Positions 1-13,112 of a stretch of DNA of 64,000 bases are shown here, piece by piece. Below the pieces are notes generated by a model. That model made no database searches and had not been told where the DNA came from. It worked only from the letters and a program-made list of their open reading frames with translations. The translations under genes were made by a program, and so were the position numbers. Numbering within the stretch: the stretch's first letter is position 1; every line of letters starts with the position of its first letter. Origin of the DNA: Vitis vinifera. Taxonomy: Eukaryota > Streptophyta > Magnoliopsida > Vitales > Vitaceae. Where the stretch lies: positions 1,067,001 to 1,131,000 of the forward strand of contig NC_081818.1 in assembly GCF_030704535.1 (NCBI RefSeq), written 5' to 3'.

Positions 1-2720
1 CTGATTTAGATGCCTTCTCAAGTGCTGGGGTTCTACGCAAAACCAACATGATAATTAAAACAAAATAAAAAGGATTGCTCGTCAACAAATGAAGAGAACA
101 ATGCACACAAATATAGCATATAATGCATGCTAACCATCTCCCCAGTTTTCATACATGGAGATAGGCTTCAGAAAATAAAGTGAACTGCAGTTTTTGAGTT
201 TGAAAGAGCAAAAAGAATTAAACAAAGGAAATGAGCACAAATTGAACAAATTGAAAAATACGAATTCATTGACTATAGAGGGTGTAAATAGAAAGAACCA
301 CAAATTCACCGGTAAAGGTGGTGTTTGTTTTTTTACTTAATTCTAAATAGAACCTTAATGCTTAATAGTGTTAAATATTAGGTTGTTTGTTTTTGTAGTA
401 TTTTATTTCTATTAAGTATTAAAAAGTAAAGAAAAATCAATATGTTATTTTTTCTATTTAGAAAAAGCTACATATTTTGGCTTTTTCTATTTAGTAAAAA
501 GTTTATAATAAGTCATAAAAAAGTAGAAAAACAAACAATCTAAATTCTGAAAACAAATTGCTTTCAGTAAAAAGCCAAAAAAGCAAACACCACTTCTACT
601 TAATGCAAGAGGACTTGTATTAGTTTTGCATCTTCTAGGCAACATTTTTGTGGGGCAATTTGGATTAATCACGATTTGGACACACGTGAGCATGTACACA
701 GATACAAAAGCATAAACACATTCTTACAAATAATATTCTTTTTATAACACAGAAACCCACTAGCCCTGGTAGGCAGGCCTGTGAAAACCAAGGATATACA
801 ACTGCTCATCCAAGAGCCATGTGTAGGACTATGTTTTGGCACCAGCTGTATACATCCTATTCCTGTATACTATGAATACACGACTGCGCTACGCACCCAA
901 GAACCATGTATCAGATAAGCACAGAACTCAAACTGGGGAGATCCCATTCCAAAGGTGCACCACCTAGTTGAGCTGCTCATGGGGTGCTATAACTTCAGAC
1001 CCACTGAGTTTCCTCCTCCAAAATTGGATGCACAGGATTGGTCATCTAGTTAATAAGAGTTTTGAAAGAGAAGATTGCATAAATTCAAAACAGACATGAA
1101 GTTGATCGAAATCTGTCACATAACCACAATATTACAAGTTTGCTATGGAGTGTTAAAAGCCAACGATTATCCTAAACCAGTGGGATCATGCCTATCTTGG
1201 AAAAATATTCAGGAACACAATTAAAAGCCACACCAGAACTTACTCAAGTTCCTGCCGAAGTGCATCAAAAAGCTCCCGCTTGGTCTGTTTCTCTGCTCCA
1301 GGAGTGTTAAGAACTTTACTCTGCTCTGCCATCTTAATAGTGGAATTCTTCAGCTCTTCCTATCACAAAGAAAAACACATGTATTGAAATTATTACTTGG
1401 AAACCCATAATCAAACAGTAATGCTTCAAGTATTGCTACATTTTTTGAATCCTTAAACATAAATACTATGAATCATCACTCTGCTTTCATTTTTTGGCCT
1501 TTTTAATTAATTAGCAAGTATATTTGAGGTTGGCAAAGGAAGAGAATTGGCGAGAAGCCCAAACATAGTTTTAAAAGGTGAAAGCCGCACCTAAGGTGCA
1601 AAAGTCTCCTATGACTTAGGCATAAGATGAAGCACAAGACGAATGCTTAAGTGAAGTGAGATCTGACCTGAGATGTGTTTTAATTTTATAAAATATGATC
1701 CAAAATCCAATCTCATCAACAAAAAACTTAAGATTCCAAACATTAAAAATAAGCATTCAATAAAAAATAATGAAATTATATAAATTTCAATATACAATTA
1801 GAAATTTTAAGAATAAAAGTATTTAAAGAAAAGGTAAAGTAGACAAGGCACATCTCTCCAATAAGGCTCACATATTGGCAAGTGAGGACCTACAACTAGG
1901 GTGTGGTTGCACCTTAAGTCCAATCACACCTTTGACAACTATGAGCCCAAGATTTGCACTCTACTATGCCATTCCATTCACAAAGAGTCAATGGAGTACA
2001 ATCTTCATGGGGGCACATATGGACATCCCAAGAAAGTTCAATTTCCCCTGTCTGAAATTTACACAATCGCAAACCTGCCAACACAACTTAAGGAAAAAAT
2101 CCAAAATACCAATATCCCTTGAAATTCTCTATAATTTTCATTAATGGCTCCATTTCAATCTATGAATCTCTACCTTTCAAATGTAATGAGCATTTCAATA
2201 TTGAATAAGACAACCAAACATACCCTTAAAATCTGATATTTGGTTGAAATTCAGTAGAATTCATCTCCACAACTACAAAAACCTGACAGTTATGTGTTTT
2301 CTGAATTCAATGGTGATTCTGACAAAGTGAATTCCTAGCCAAAAAAATCGCCTCTCAATTTGCAAATCAAATACTGTGAACAAGTTGATTTCTTCCTTTT
2401 TTTGTTTGTTTATTTATACACTTATTTTTTGATAAGCTGTGAACAACTGAACTTTGTCAATAAAGATGAATAAACGCAAAAGCAGATATCAAAGGTTCTC
2501 CATTAACTCTATAACCACTACCACCACCATTTTCTCGACCAGAAGATTATTTTTTCCAAGAAAAATTGTTTAAGAAAGAAAAGGTGAATAGAGAAAGAGA
2601 TAGAGGGATAGATACATTAGCTTTGAGTTGATTGATGATCTTCAATCTGATAGCATCAATCGTGCCGTCATTCATCAGCGACTCTAGCACATCTTCCGGA
2701 GTTATCACTGGAGAACCCAT
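1..2720 (-). CDS. Small conserved plant protein, 5' exons only (possible Shg1/BOD1-like domain)
   Basis: Three minus-strand exons are visible: 2720-2616 (ATG at 2720; an in-frame ATG at 2735 is possible), 1359-1244, and 32-1, which runs off the window. The introns are GT-AG and the phases agree. About 84 residues can be read: MGSPVITPEDVLESLMNDG, then a helix-like stretch ending INQLKAN, then EELKNSTIKMAEQSKVLNTP, a basic segment AEKQTKRELFDALRQELE, and ALEKASKS. I recall near-identical N-termini in uncharacterised plant proteins. The arrangement of two helical blocks resembles the COMPASS Shg1/BOD1 domain, but that is an inference. Intron 2 is about 1.2 kb and holds a MITE. The C-terminal part lies outside the window. 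Confidence 0.72.
317..594. mobile_element. MITE-like palindromic element in an intron
   Basis: The ends form an inverted repeat. The left end reads ggtggtgtttgttttttt and the right end, reverse-complemented, reads agtggtgtttgctttttt. A second, inner inverted pair (gttgtttgttttt against aaaaacaaacaa) lies inside it. The body is AT-rich with no coding potential, as expected of a non-autonomous hAT- or Tourist-like MITE. The superfamily is undetermined because no clean target-site duplication was resolved. Confidence 0.5.
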
Positions 2721-3871
2721 TTTTCTAAATATCAACTTCTAATCAAAGTAAAGACTCGGCCTTTCGCCTCCAAAACTCAGAATTTCCTATATATCAACTT
2801 CGAACCAAATCAACGACTCAATCATTCGCCTTCAAATCTCTGATTTGTCTATATATCGACTTCAAATCGAAGCAAACTCGACTTCTCGCCTCCAAATCTC
2901 TATTTCCTTCACGAAATCAATGTTTATACGATACCAATTAGGGTTTTGAAGAAAAAACTTCAGAGAAGGAGAGATTCTAACCGCAGCTTCATGAAAAATT
3001 GAAACCCTTAAAGGCTCTGTTTGTTTCCATGGAAAGCATTTCCGGGAAAACTTTCTCGAAAAGACCACAAAGATAAAATGGTGGAGATGGTTCCATCACT
3101 TGTAGCTCTATTCTTATTAGAGACATAAAAAAAACGACGTCGTTTCGTTGGAAGGTTGACTTTTCCTGTTTTAAAGAAAGTAATATGATCCAACGGGCCA
3201 GATCAATGAAAGTATTCAAAGGGAAGTTCTTGGACTTTCGACTCATCTAACGGTGGTCTGATTAAGGATCCACGACAATCTCGAAGTTAGGCGTCAGGCA
3301 AACTGGGCCCGTGAGTTTCTGGCCCGGCTAGGGTGCCAAAGTCTCACTAGTAACCACTAACCACCAAACTGGAAGCGCTTTTTAAATTTTGCTACCCGTC
3401 AGGAACAGTTTTTAGGTTGGAAGTGTTTTTTAAAAACATCCACTGGACTCTTTAATCATACACAATGGCTCAAATTGCAAGCTCAGTATGGTACCGAATT
3501 GGTATATCCAAAATTTTCCAAGTATAGTTTAAAGGATGCTTCAACTGAATATGAACATTGCAAGGGAAACCGATGAAGAACTGTGAATCTAATTGCTAGA
3601 TGAATTTATTGCAGCAGCAGTTAGTAACCAAACTTGACATCAAAAGAATACATATCCATTGTGAAGAAAAAACCCTTTCACCCCACCATTCAAATCCCGG
3701 TATTCTCTCCAACTCCAACTATACCATCCCTTGATGATCATCCTGTGCAGATGCCGGATATTGCAGCTGAAGCTTAGAACAAGGGCATCAACCCAGATCA
3801 TACCTCGGATGCCTGAACATGGGGCTGAGCTTTCAGAATTCCAGCAGGTATGCAGAGTTCTGCAAATATTT
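2721..3871. other. Intergenic: promoter of the left gene and 3' flank of the release factor
   Basis: The part next to 2720 is C- and T-rich on the plus strand and would hold the promoter and 5' UTR of the left-hand gene. It contains three similar stretches of roughly 65 bp (about 2725-2790, 2790-2855 and 2855-2915), each with a phrase like atcaacttc followed by ctcgcctccaaa, so it is an imperfect tandem repeat. The stretch 3600-3871 is the likely 3' UTR of the release factor. Nothing else is recognisable. Confidence 0.5.
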
Positions 3872-6800
3872 TTAAATGCCACCTTCACCCTCATCCTTGT
3901 CCAAGGAAGCCGACAAATAGCTCAGGATGAAGCCGTCAAGATCCCCCTCCAGGACCGAATCAGGGTCTGAAACCTCATAATTGGTTCTAAGATCCTTGAC
4001 CATCCGATAAGGCTGCATCAAAAGATAGTTTATGAAGGTCATGATAGCTAAGAAAATAATGAATGTTGCGTGGTGTGAAAGCATACATGGAGGACATAGG
4101 TTCGTATCTGGTTGCCCCAACTGATGTCGGTGAGAGACTGGGTATGCTGAGCATTGATCTGAGCCTGGCGAGAGATCTCAAGCTGGTCGAGTCGGGACTG
4201 AAGCACAGCCATGGCTGAAGCCTTGTTCTGGTGTTGTGATCTGTGTTTACATTTGATATCACGATTAATAGTTCTATATGAAAAGCAAATCACTAACTTT
4301 TGGCTTGTTCCAGGCACATATGTATGTACCTTTCATTTTGACAAGTAGCAGTGACTCCTGTAGGAATGTGAACGATTCTCACAGCACTCTCAGTAGTGTT
4401 AACATGCTGGCCACCAGCTCCCCCAGCACGAAACCGCTCAATACGAAGATCAGATTCATTGATTTGAACATGAGAAGATGCATCACCCAGAATCGGAATC
4501 ACAGCCACAGCAGCAAATGAAGTATGTCGACGCTTTCCACTGTCAAATGGTGAGATACGTACCAACCTGTGCACTCCTACTTCTGCTTTGGCATACCCAA
4601 ATGAATATTCACCATCTACTTTTATTGTTGCTCGCTAAAAAAAAGATTGGTATGAAATCAGAAAACTAATGGTCATCTTTCAAAAAATACAACAAAGTAT
4701 AATCCCTAAGAGTGTAAAGCAGACCACACTTCAGTTTCAGTAGGTACAAGTTATTAGAGCCTTCAATGAAGTTCAGAGCTTTTCGTAAATTTGTGTCTAT
4801 GCAAGTGTTTGTGTGGGTTTTGATTTCCTTCTTTAGAGGGTACTTAATCTATCACAAGTGTGCAACAATGTATATGAATAAAAGAGATGATGAGAAAAAG
4901 ATGGTAAGAAGGTGAACCTTGATTCCTGCAGTCTCACCAGGCATTTCATCCACTACAGTGACTCCATATCCACGGCGCTGAGCCCACATTTTATACATCT
5001 GCATGACCATTGCAGCCCAGTCCATGCTCTCTGTACCCCCAGCACCAGCTTGAACCTATACTGTGTTCCAAAATATTAAGATTCTGATGGGCATAAAATC
5101 ACCAATTTAAAGATTGTCATTAGAAAATGACAAAAGAATAAGATTAAATACCACAAAACATAAAAAGTTAATGCATTTGAAGAATGAGGTAAAGTAACCT
5201 CGATGTAACAAGAGCAAGAATCATGATCCCCGGCTAACAAAGCTTCAAGTTCTTTCTCCTTTGAATTTCTTCTCATTCCAAGCAAAGCTTTCAAGGATTC
5301 CTGCAAGAGGGCCACATCCTAATCATATTCATTACTAAAGCCAAAAAATGGAACAGCTTCAATACTAGAACAAGAAATCCCACTTCTATTAAATAGGTAA
5401 CTATCCTGCATATCTTAACCCCCAGACATCAAATAACTAGGAGGAGGCTCTATTTTAGGGAAGAGCTCCATCGGCTTTCATTTATCTCCCTCTTTCCCCA
5501 CTATGTTTCTTACTTATCACCCACTCTCTTATGCTTTCTCACTCGGGGATTTTATTTGGAGAAAGCCCATGATTCTCCAAGATAGGCATTGGAGTACCCT
5601 GCAACAACCATTTGAGTTGTTCCATTTCCCATTATTCGCTCTCACCTCTTGTCCTCCATAAACTATCAAAAGTAACTTATAATGACACCAATTGATGCTT
5701 CTCAATAACTAGGCCATCTTTCCAAGTATCGGTTATTCACTAGTTCAAGTAAACAAATCATTTGCCTTGCACGCTTTCAGATAAATAACAGTTCCAAATA
5801 TCAAAACTAACACAATTAGAAAGCAAGATACCATATTTTCACCAAAAAAACAGAACGAATACATGCCTAGGAGAAGTGAGAGCCCACCGATTCCAACTCT
5901 GGATCATTCTCTTCTCGGGCGAGCTTTACCATGTCAATATGCTCAAGCAGCTCTTGCTCCAAATTCTTCACCCCCTTCATTTTACCCATGAGCATACCAT
6001 GCTCTCGGCTTATCTTCCCAGCATGAACAGGGTTGTCCCATAAGTCTGGCTTATTCAACTGAGCAGATAATACGTCCAACCGAACCACCAATTTCTTCCA
6101 CTGTCACCATAAACAACATGACATTACACCAAACTGAAGAAAAAAATCATCCCAAACAAACACAAAACCACAATGCCAGTGTAAATAACCAGATAATATT
6201 TTACTTCAAATTGAATAGAAAAAATTGCCAATGCCAAACACACAATCACAACTTTGTTATAAAATTATACTCCAAATTATATACCTGTAGGCGCTTCTTG
6301 ATCAGATGAATGGACAGAGCAATTGCAGCAGCATGACTCTTCCAATCGCTTTCACTTTCATCAAGAATTGGCCACTGATTAGCAATTATTCCTTCCACCG
6401 TAAGGCCATCTGAGGTAGAGGCTTCTGCGGCCGCCTGAGAACCAAACTGCCTAACCCACCTGGAATTGCCTGAAACTTGATGAAACCCAGATGGGTTTAT
6501 CGAGGTTTCCATCATAACTGAAGAGAACCCAGTCATGTTCTTCCCCAAAAAACCATACCCGGAACACAAGACCACCTTGTTCGAATTCGAACTTGAGAAA
6601 TTTCGAGACTGTGATACGAAATCTTTATGACACCCGAGCGGGCTTTCCATTGTTTGAATCACATATGAAGAAAACCCATAAATATTCCTCCAAAACCAAT
6701 AAATATTCTGCGGAAATTCATGTGTGGAAGCCGAAAAAATATGTCTTTTTGAGTTCAAGCCCGATAATGGAAGATACTTCGAGCTAAACCCAGGTGGGTT

Positions 6801-6878
6801 TTTCAAAGTTTGAAGCAAATATGAAGAGAACCCAGAAATCTTCTTCTTCGAAACGTTACATCCAGAAGCCATACCCAT
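3872..6878 (-). CDS. Organellar peptide chain release factor 2 (RF2/PrfB type)
   Basis: Class-I release factor that ends translation at UGA/UAA in an organelle. Seven minus-strand exons: 6878-6285, 6100-5888, 5300-5199, 5055-4918, 4634-4330, 4240-4087, 4012-3872. All junctions are GT-AG with consistent phases, giving 548 residues. The catalytic GGQ is at about residues 423-425 ([12 protein letters not shown]). The stop-codon-reading tripeptide SPF, diagnostic of RF2 rather than RF1, is at about 377-379 ([13 protein letters not shown]). The C-terminal domain runs to [14 protein letters not shown]. The first 198 residues form a long Ser- and Phe-rich extension, consistent with an organelle presequence, and contain a threefold repeat starting GFSS. 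I recall the closest Arabidopsis relative as AT1G56350. Mitochondrion versus plastid cannot be decided here. Confidence 0.93.
6280..6878 (-). repeat. Threefold imperfect repeat in release-factor exon 1
   Basis: Three copies of a roughly 50-codon unit start with GFSS at about residues 16, 68 and 117 of the protein: [32 protein letters not shown] and [16 protein letters not shown]. The similarity is also visible in the DNA, so this is a duplication rather than composition bias. It lies wholly in the presumed presequence, before the conserved RF2 core. Confidence 0.65.
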
Positions 6879-7503
6879 GTGGCTTTGGGTTTGAACTAGG
6901 GAAATAGTGAAATTGCGATGATTAGCGTTTTAGGGTTTTGCCAGTGGAGGTGGAAGAGGAGCCCAGTGAAGACGATGCGGAACTCGCCCTGTAACGACGT
7001 CGTATTGAAGGGTGTACCAATGTGTAAATTTTAAAATTAAAAAATTTAATAATGATTTTATTATTTTTATTTTAAAATAATGTAGAATCAAATTATCAAA
7101 ATGATTTGATATTATTTTAGATAAGGATTATGGTTAGTTTGAGAGATGTAAAGTAAGTATAGCCCAAATGGCTTAAACTTAGAACCTAAATTTTGAGTTT
7201 GGGAAATCCTAGGTATTAATAATTTACTTATTTTTCCAAAAAAAAATTAAAATACATTAATGTAGAAATTATGAAAGTTAAAATTTTTACATATATAAAA
7301 AAAATAAAAAAGTTAAACTAAATTATTAGAATATTAATTAAGTTATAAGATTATAAATATTTTAAAAGAATGAAAGTTAGATTAAGATAATGATTTTATG
7401 AAAAAATTAGAATAATTAAGATATAGGTAAAAAAAATAACAAGATGAGTATAAATTAGCTATAAATTTTAGTAAAGAGAATATGAATTTAGAAAAATTTA
7501 AAG
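6879..7503. other. 5' flank of the release factor, then AT-rich DNA
   Basis: About 6879-7020 is moderately GC-rich and must hold the minus-strand promoter and 5' UTR of the release factor. From 7021 the sequence is very AT-rich, with no ORF or recognisable motif, up to the MITE boundary near 7504. Confidence 0.4.
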
Positions 7504-10500
7504 CCTGTTTGGTAACTATTTTTTAGAACCGTTTTCTATTCTTTATAACAAATAAAATAGGAAAACATTTTTGACAATTAGAAAATTATTTTTTGCTTTA
7601 TGTTCTTAAAAACATAAAATATGGTGTATATTGTAATTTGTTATAACTGAAGTAATGAATACCACCACATTAATGTTAATTAAGTATTATTTATGACTTC
7701 CATTAATACTCATTAATGGAAACCATTAATGTTATTTATGAGTTTCATTAATATTCATTAATGGGGATATTAATGGAAACCATTTGAAAAGCCTATAAAA
7801 GGGTTTCCCATCTCCTGTAATATACATCCCTAAGAAAAAAATTTCTTACTTTCTCTCGTTCTCTCTCAATTTTTTCAACTCTCTTATCTGATTTCTTCTT
7901 TCCTATTATATATCAAAGTAAGATATATTTCATCTCTACTACTTTGATTTGCATTGTATTTGTCCTTGTTTTATAATACGTTAACAGTACGAATTGCTCT
8001 AAAGGTAATCATCGTATCTTAAACTTGAAGTTATTCATATAGAATAAAATTTTACATATTTATATTATTGTTGATTTATTTTGTTACATATTGTTAAAAG
8101 TTATAAACAAATTATTTGATTATGTTTATAATCAAAGTTATACCAATACTATCAATTTATTATAATTGATTTTAATAATATTGTTTTGTCATATATTTGA
8201 AATTATTTGACAATGTCGAATCTCACAAAACTCAAATTTGTGGCACTGGAAATTTCAAGAAAGAACTCTCTATCTTGGATCCTTGATGTTGAAATACATC
8301 TTGATGCAATAATCTTGGAGCTATGATTAAAGAAGGAAATCAAGCATCCCTATAGGATCGCACAAAAACACAGATTTTCCTTTGTCATCATCTACATGAA
8401 GGTTTAAAAAAAAAAAAAAAAAAGGCTTTTGATAAAAAATCACCAGTCTCGTCCAACTATATCTGAATCATTCCCTGAAGTGAATGCAATATCGTCCCAA
8501 ATTCGTGGACATAAACAAGGATGAGGACATGGTCGTGGAAGAAATCCCTGATACCATGGTTCTTTTGGTAATAATTCATCAAATTCTCGGAAAATGAAAG
8601 CCTTATGGCACCACCAGAAGTGGAACAATATTGAGGCAAAACAAGAAAATGGGAAGTGTTTATAAGATAAACCTCCTAAGAACCATGAGAATAATTGTTA
8701 CAGATGTGGTATAAAGGGGCATTGGTTGTGTACCTGTCGTACGTCTAAACATTTGGTCGACCTTTACCAAACATCAACAAAAGCAAAAGGAAAAGAGATA
8801 GAAATGAACTTTACTGATGGTAATGGATTGGACCTAACCTACTATGACATTGATTTCTTTGAAGGTCTCAATGAAAAAATAGACCATTTGATAAATGATG
8901 AGAAAATTAACATTGATTGATGTTACTTTACATATGAAATAATATATTATTACGTCTTATATTTACATTTGATTTTCTTTGTTATTTACATTATGCCTTC
9001 TTTTTTTTTGTTATATTTGAAATCTATGTGTTATTTGGTCTCAAGATGAATGAGGATGATGTATGTCTCGTAGACTGTGCAACCACGCACACAATTCTTC
9101 GAGATAAAAGATATTTCCTTGAATTGACATTAATAAAAGCTAATGTAAGTACCATATCTGGTACTACAAACTTAGTTGAAGGCTCGAGAAGAGCAAACAT
9201 AATGTTACTAAATGGAACTAGATTCCATATAAATGATGTTTTATATTCTAGCAAATCCAGAAGAAATTTGCTCAGTTTTAAAGATATCCGCAGAAATGGA
9301 TATCATATTGAAACTATGAATGAAGATAATGTAGAATATCTTTACATTACTTCCATTATATCTGACTAGAAGCTTATAATGGAAAAACTCACAACTTTCT
9401 CCTCTAGGTTGTATCATACAACTATAAAGTCTATTAAATCATATGTAATTGTGAACCAGAAGTTCAACGACCCAAAAGTTTTTGTCCTTTGGCATGACAG
9501 GCTAGGTCACCCAAGGTCTTCAATAATGCGTCGAATAATTGAACACTCACATGGGCATCCACTAAAGAACCAGAAGATTCTTTCGCCCAATGAATACTCA
9601 TGCGCTACTTGCTCATAAGGGGGAGAAAAGTCAATTCCTGAAGAACGACGAGAAATTGTTGGAAGATATCTACTATGACTCATCTTAATCCTCGTACAAA
9701 TCAATGTGAACTAAAAGTTCAAAGGATCATTCATTTGCAAAATCTTGCAAATCAATTACCAAATGTATTCATTGATACAAAGAAAGTGACAAAGTCACAT
9801 ATCCTGACTGCAAATACTCCAGCATGGATTGATGTCCTTGTAAGACAGTTAACAAATGAATCTAAGATACGCCTGAAGCGTGGTAGACCTGTCGGCTCAA
9901 AGGATGTAACTCCCCAGAAGAGGAAAACCTAAGAAAAACTTGGCACTCTAGAAGAGACCATCAAAATGACTGATCAGTTTAAAATTGATAAATCCATAGC
10001 CCTAGAAGAGGCACAAATAATGCAGAAAACCCCTGAAGAGGCACATATTGAACAAGAAGCCCCCGAAGAGGCACATATTGAACAAGAAGCCCCTAAAGAG
10101 GCACAGGTACCTGAAAATTATGAGATTTCAGTAAGTTATACGAGGGAAAAATGAGATTGAAATAATATTGTTATTAACAATATTTTTGCTTTTCAAGTGG
10201 CCTTTGAAGTCATAAGAAATGATGAAGATCCCGAACCACAAAATGTGGAAGAATGTCGACATAGAAATTATTGGCCAAAATGGAAAGAAGCTATATAGGC
10301 AGAGTTAAACTCATTAACAAAACGAGAAGTTTTTGGACCTGTAGTTCAAACACCTGAAGATGTAAAGCCTGTTGGGTACAAATGGGTATTTGTACGAAAG
10401 CGCAATGAGAAAAATGAGATCATAAGATATAAAGCGCGATTAGTAGCACAAGGTTTCTCACAGAGACCTGGTATTGACTACGATGAAACATATTCTCCTG

Positions 10501-12590
10501 TCATGGACGCAATTACATTTCGTTTCTTAATTAGTTTGGCAGTCTCAGAAGGACTGGATATGCGTCTCATGGATTTTATTACAACATATTTATACGGAGC
10601 CATGGATAATGATATATACATGAAAATCCCTAAAGGATTTAAATTTCCTAGAGCAAATAGTACAAAGCCTCGTAGCATGTACTCAATCAAGTTACAACGA
10701 TCCTTGTATGGATTAAAGCAATCTGGACGCATGTGGTACAATCGCCTTAGCTAATACTTACTAAAAAAAGGGTATGTGAATAACCCTATATGCCCATGCA
10801 TCTTCATTAAGAAATCAGAAACTGGATTTGCAATTATTGTAGTGTATGTTGATGACTTAAATCTTGTTGGAACTCCTGAAGAGCTCATAAGAACAACAAA
10901 TTACTTGAAAAAAGAATTTAAGATGAAAGATCTTGGAAAAACAAAATTTTGTCTCGGCCTGCAGATCGAGTATTTTCCAAATGGAATTTTAGTACATCAA
11001 TCAACATACATTAAGAAAGTTTTGAAGCGTTTTTATATGGATAAATCGCATCTTTTAAGTTCTCTAATGGTTGTCCGATCACTTGATGTGAAAAAAGACC
11101 CATTTCGTCATCGCGAAAAAGATGAAGAGTTACTTAGTCCTAAAGTACCATATCTTAGTGCTATTGGTGCACTTATATATCTTGCCAATTGTACATGTCC
11201 AGACATTGCTTTTTCTGTCAATTTATTAGCAAGATACAGTTCCGCTCCAACTCGAAGACATTAGAATGGTATCAAACATATATTGCATTATCTTCGCGGA
11301 ACTACTGATATGGGTTTATTTTACTAAAGGGAATCAAAGCAACAATTGTTTGGATATGTAGATGCAGAATATCTTTCAGATCCACATAAAGGTAGGTCAC
11401 AAACAAGGTAGGTCACAAACAAGGTATGTGTTTAATTACAATGGTACTGCTATTTCATGGAGATCTGTCAAACAAACAATGGTGACCACATCATCAAATC
11501 ATTCAGAAATACTGGCAATTCATGAAGCAAGTTGCGAATGTATATGGTTAAGATCTATGATCCAACATATTCGGGAATTGTGTGGACTCTCCTCTATCAA
11601 ATGTGACTTGATAATATTATTTGAAGATAATGCTGTATGCATTGCACAAATAACAGGGGGTTATATTAAAGGAGATAGAACTAAACACATTTCACCAAAA
11701 TTCTTTTATACACATGAACTCCAGAAAAGTAGTGAAATTGATTTGCAACAAATACACTCAAGTGATAATCTAACAGATTTATTCACAAAATCATTGCCAA
11801 CCTCAACATTCAAGAAGTTAATACACAGGATTGGAATGCGTCAACTTAAAGATATCGACATGAGGGGGAGTATGCTTGTAAAAGGGTGTTAGTGTATTGT
11901 ACTCTTTTTTCCTTCATCCAGGTTTTGTCCTACTGGGTTTTACTGACAAGGTTTTTAACGAGGCGGTCCTAATATACCAAGAAAATAATATTGTACTCTT
12001 TTTCCTTCGCTAGGTTTTTCTTATAGGGTTTTTTACTAGCAAGATTTTAATGAGACATATTCTTCAATGTGGTGGACATCCAAAGGGGAGTGTTATAACT
12101 GAAATAATGAATGTCACCACATTAATGTTAATTAAGTATTATTTATGACTTCCATTAATACTCATTAATGGAATCCATTAATACTCATTAATGAGGATAT
12201 TAATAGAAGCCATTTGGAAAGCCTATAAAAGGGCTTCCTATCTCCTGTAATATACATTCCTAAGAAAGAAAGAAATTTCTTACTTTCTCTCATTATCTCT
12301 ATCTTTCATTCTCTCAATTTTCTCAACTCTCTTATCTGATTTCTTCTTCCCTATTATATATTAAAGTAAGATATATTTCATCTTTACTACTTTGATTTGC
12401 ATTGTATTTGTCCTTGTTTTACAACATAATTGTTTTTTTTTTAAATAATTATATAATATATAAAATGATTAAAAATAAAGTATTAAATATAAAATTTATT
12501 TTTAAAATATTAAAATCATGTTAAAAACATTTTAGGTTCTTAAACAAACTTTTCTTAAAAATTGTTTTAAAAAATGCTCATCAAACAAAA
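7504..12590. mobile_element. MITE-like element interrupted by a copia insertion
   Basis: The left end (gtttggtaactatttttta, near 7509) and the reverse complement of the right end (gtttgatgagcatttttta, near 12585) form a degenerate terminal inverted repeat. Removing the copia element (7639-12426) plus one target-site copy joins them into an AT-rich non-coding element of about 300 bp. Similar ends recur across the window, for example 27345-27710. The outer target-site duplication is not clear, so the exact ends are approximate. Confidence 0.5.
7634..12431 (+). mobile_element. Ty1/copia LTR retrotransposon, decayed
   Basis: LTRs lie at about 7639-7978 and 12091-12426. They begin with TGTTATAACTGA, and TAATT target-site copies flank them at 7634-7638 and 12427-12431. 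A purine-rich tract (caaaggggag) precedes the right LTR. Parts in copia order are gag with a CCHC-type knuckle (about 8210-8930), protease (about 9040-9370), pre-integrase domain (about 9480-9620), reverse transcriptase (about 10250-11330, with YVDD) and RNase H (about 11340-11890). The element is much broken, with many breaks. The LTRs differ by about 6% by rough hand count, suggesting an age of a few million years at usual plant rates. It is inserted in an older MITE-like element. Confidence 0.93.
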
Positions 12591-13017
12591 CCTTAAGTCC
12601 TATTTGAGAGCTGGTTTTTAAAATAGACTTTTGTTAACCAATACAAAAAACACGTTTGACAACTAAAAACTATTTTCTATTTTCTAATATAAAAATTTAA
12701 GTATTTTCAGATAACATATTATAATTTATTTTTAATATTTTCACCTATTTCTTAAAATGACTACTTTAAGAAATAATTATATAGAATGGTTAAATATAAA
12801 ACACTAAATATAATAATTATTTTTTAAAATATTAAAAATATTTTTAGTTTTCAAATATATTTTTGTTCTATATAAATTAGAAAATAATTTTAAAAAAATT
12901 ATTTTTCAGAATTATTATAATAAAAGTGATTTAACAAGAGACACTGTATTATTAAAACTTAAAAATATATATGAGAATTATTTCTAACAACATTACCTTA
13001 ATTTTAAAAAACTACTT

Positions 13018-13052
<35 letters not shown>

Positions 13053-13112
13053 TTGGAAAGTATTTTTTTTTAAAAAAAAAATATCATAGAAGGAAAATCA
13101 TCCCATTCCCAT
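12591..13112. other. AT-rich promoter side of the pseudouridine synthase, with (TAA)n
   Basis: Another MITE-like stretch starts near 12600 (tttgagagctggtttttaaa). A (TAA)n microsatellite lies at about 13019-13051. The last 30 bases before 13113 would be the 5' UTR. No clear TATA box can be singled out in such AT-rich sequence. Confidence 0.4.

Noticed and set aside
6593-6787. 64-codon plus-strand ORF opposite the release-factor presequence
   Set aside because: Antisense shadow of exon 1.
9966-10154. Repeated EEAHIEQEAP-type stretch as a separate host gene
   Set aside because: Lies inside the decayed copia element, in the variable region before the reverse transcriptase; not a host gene.
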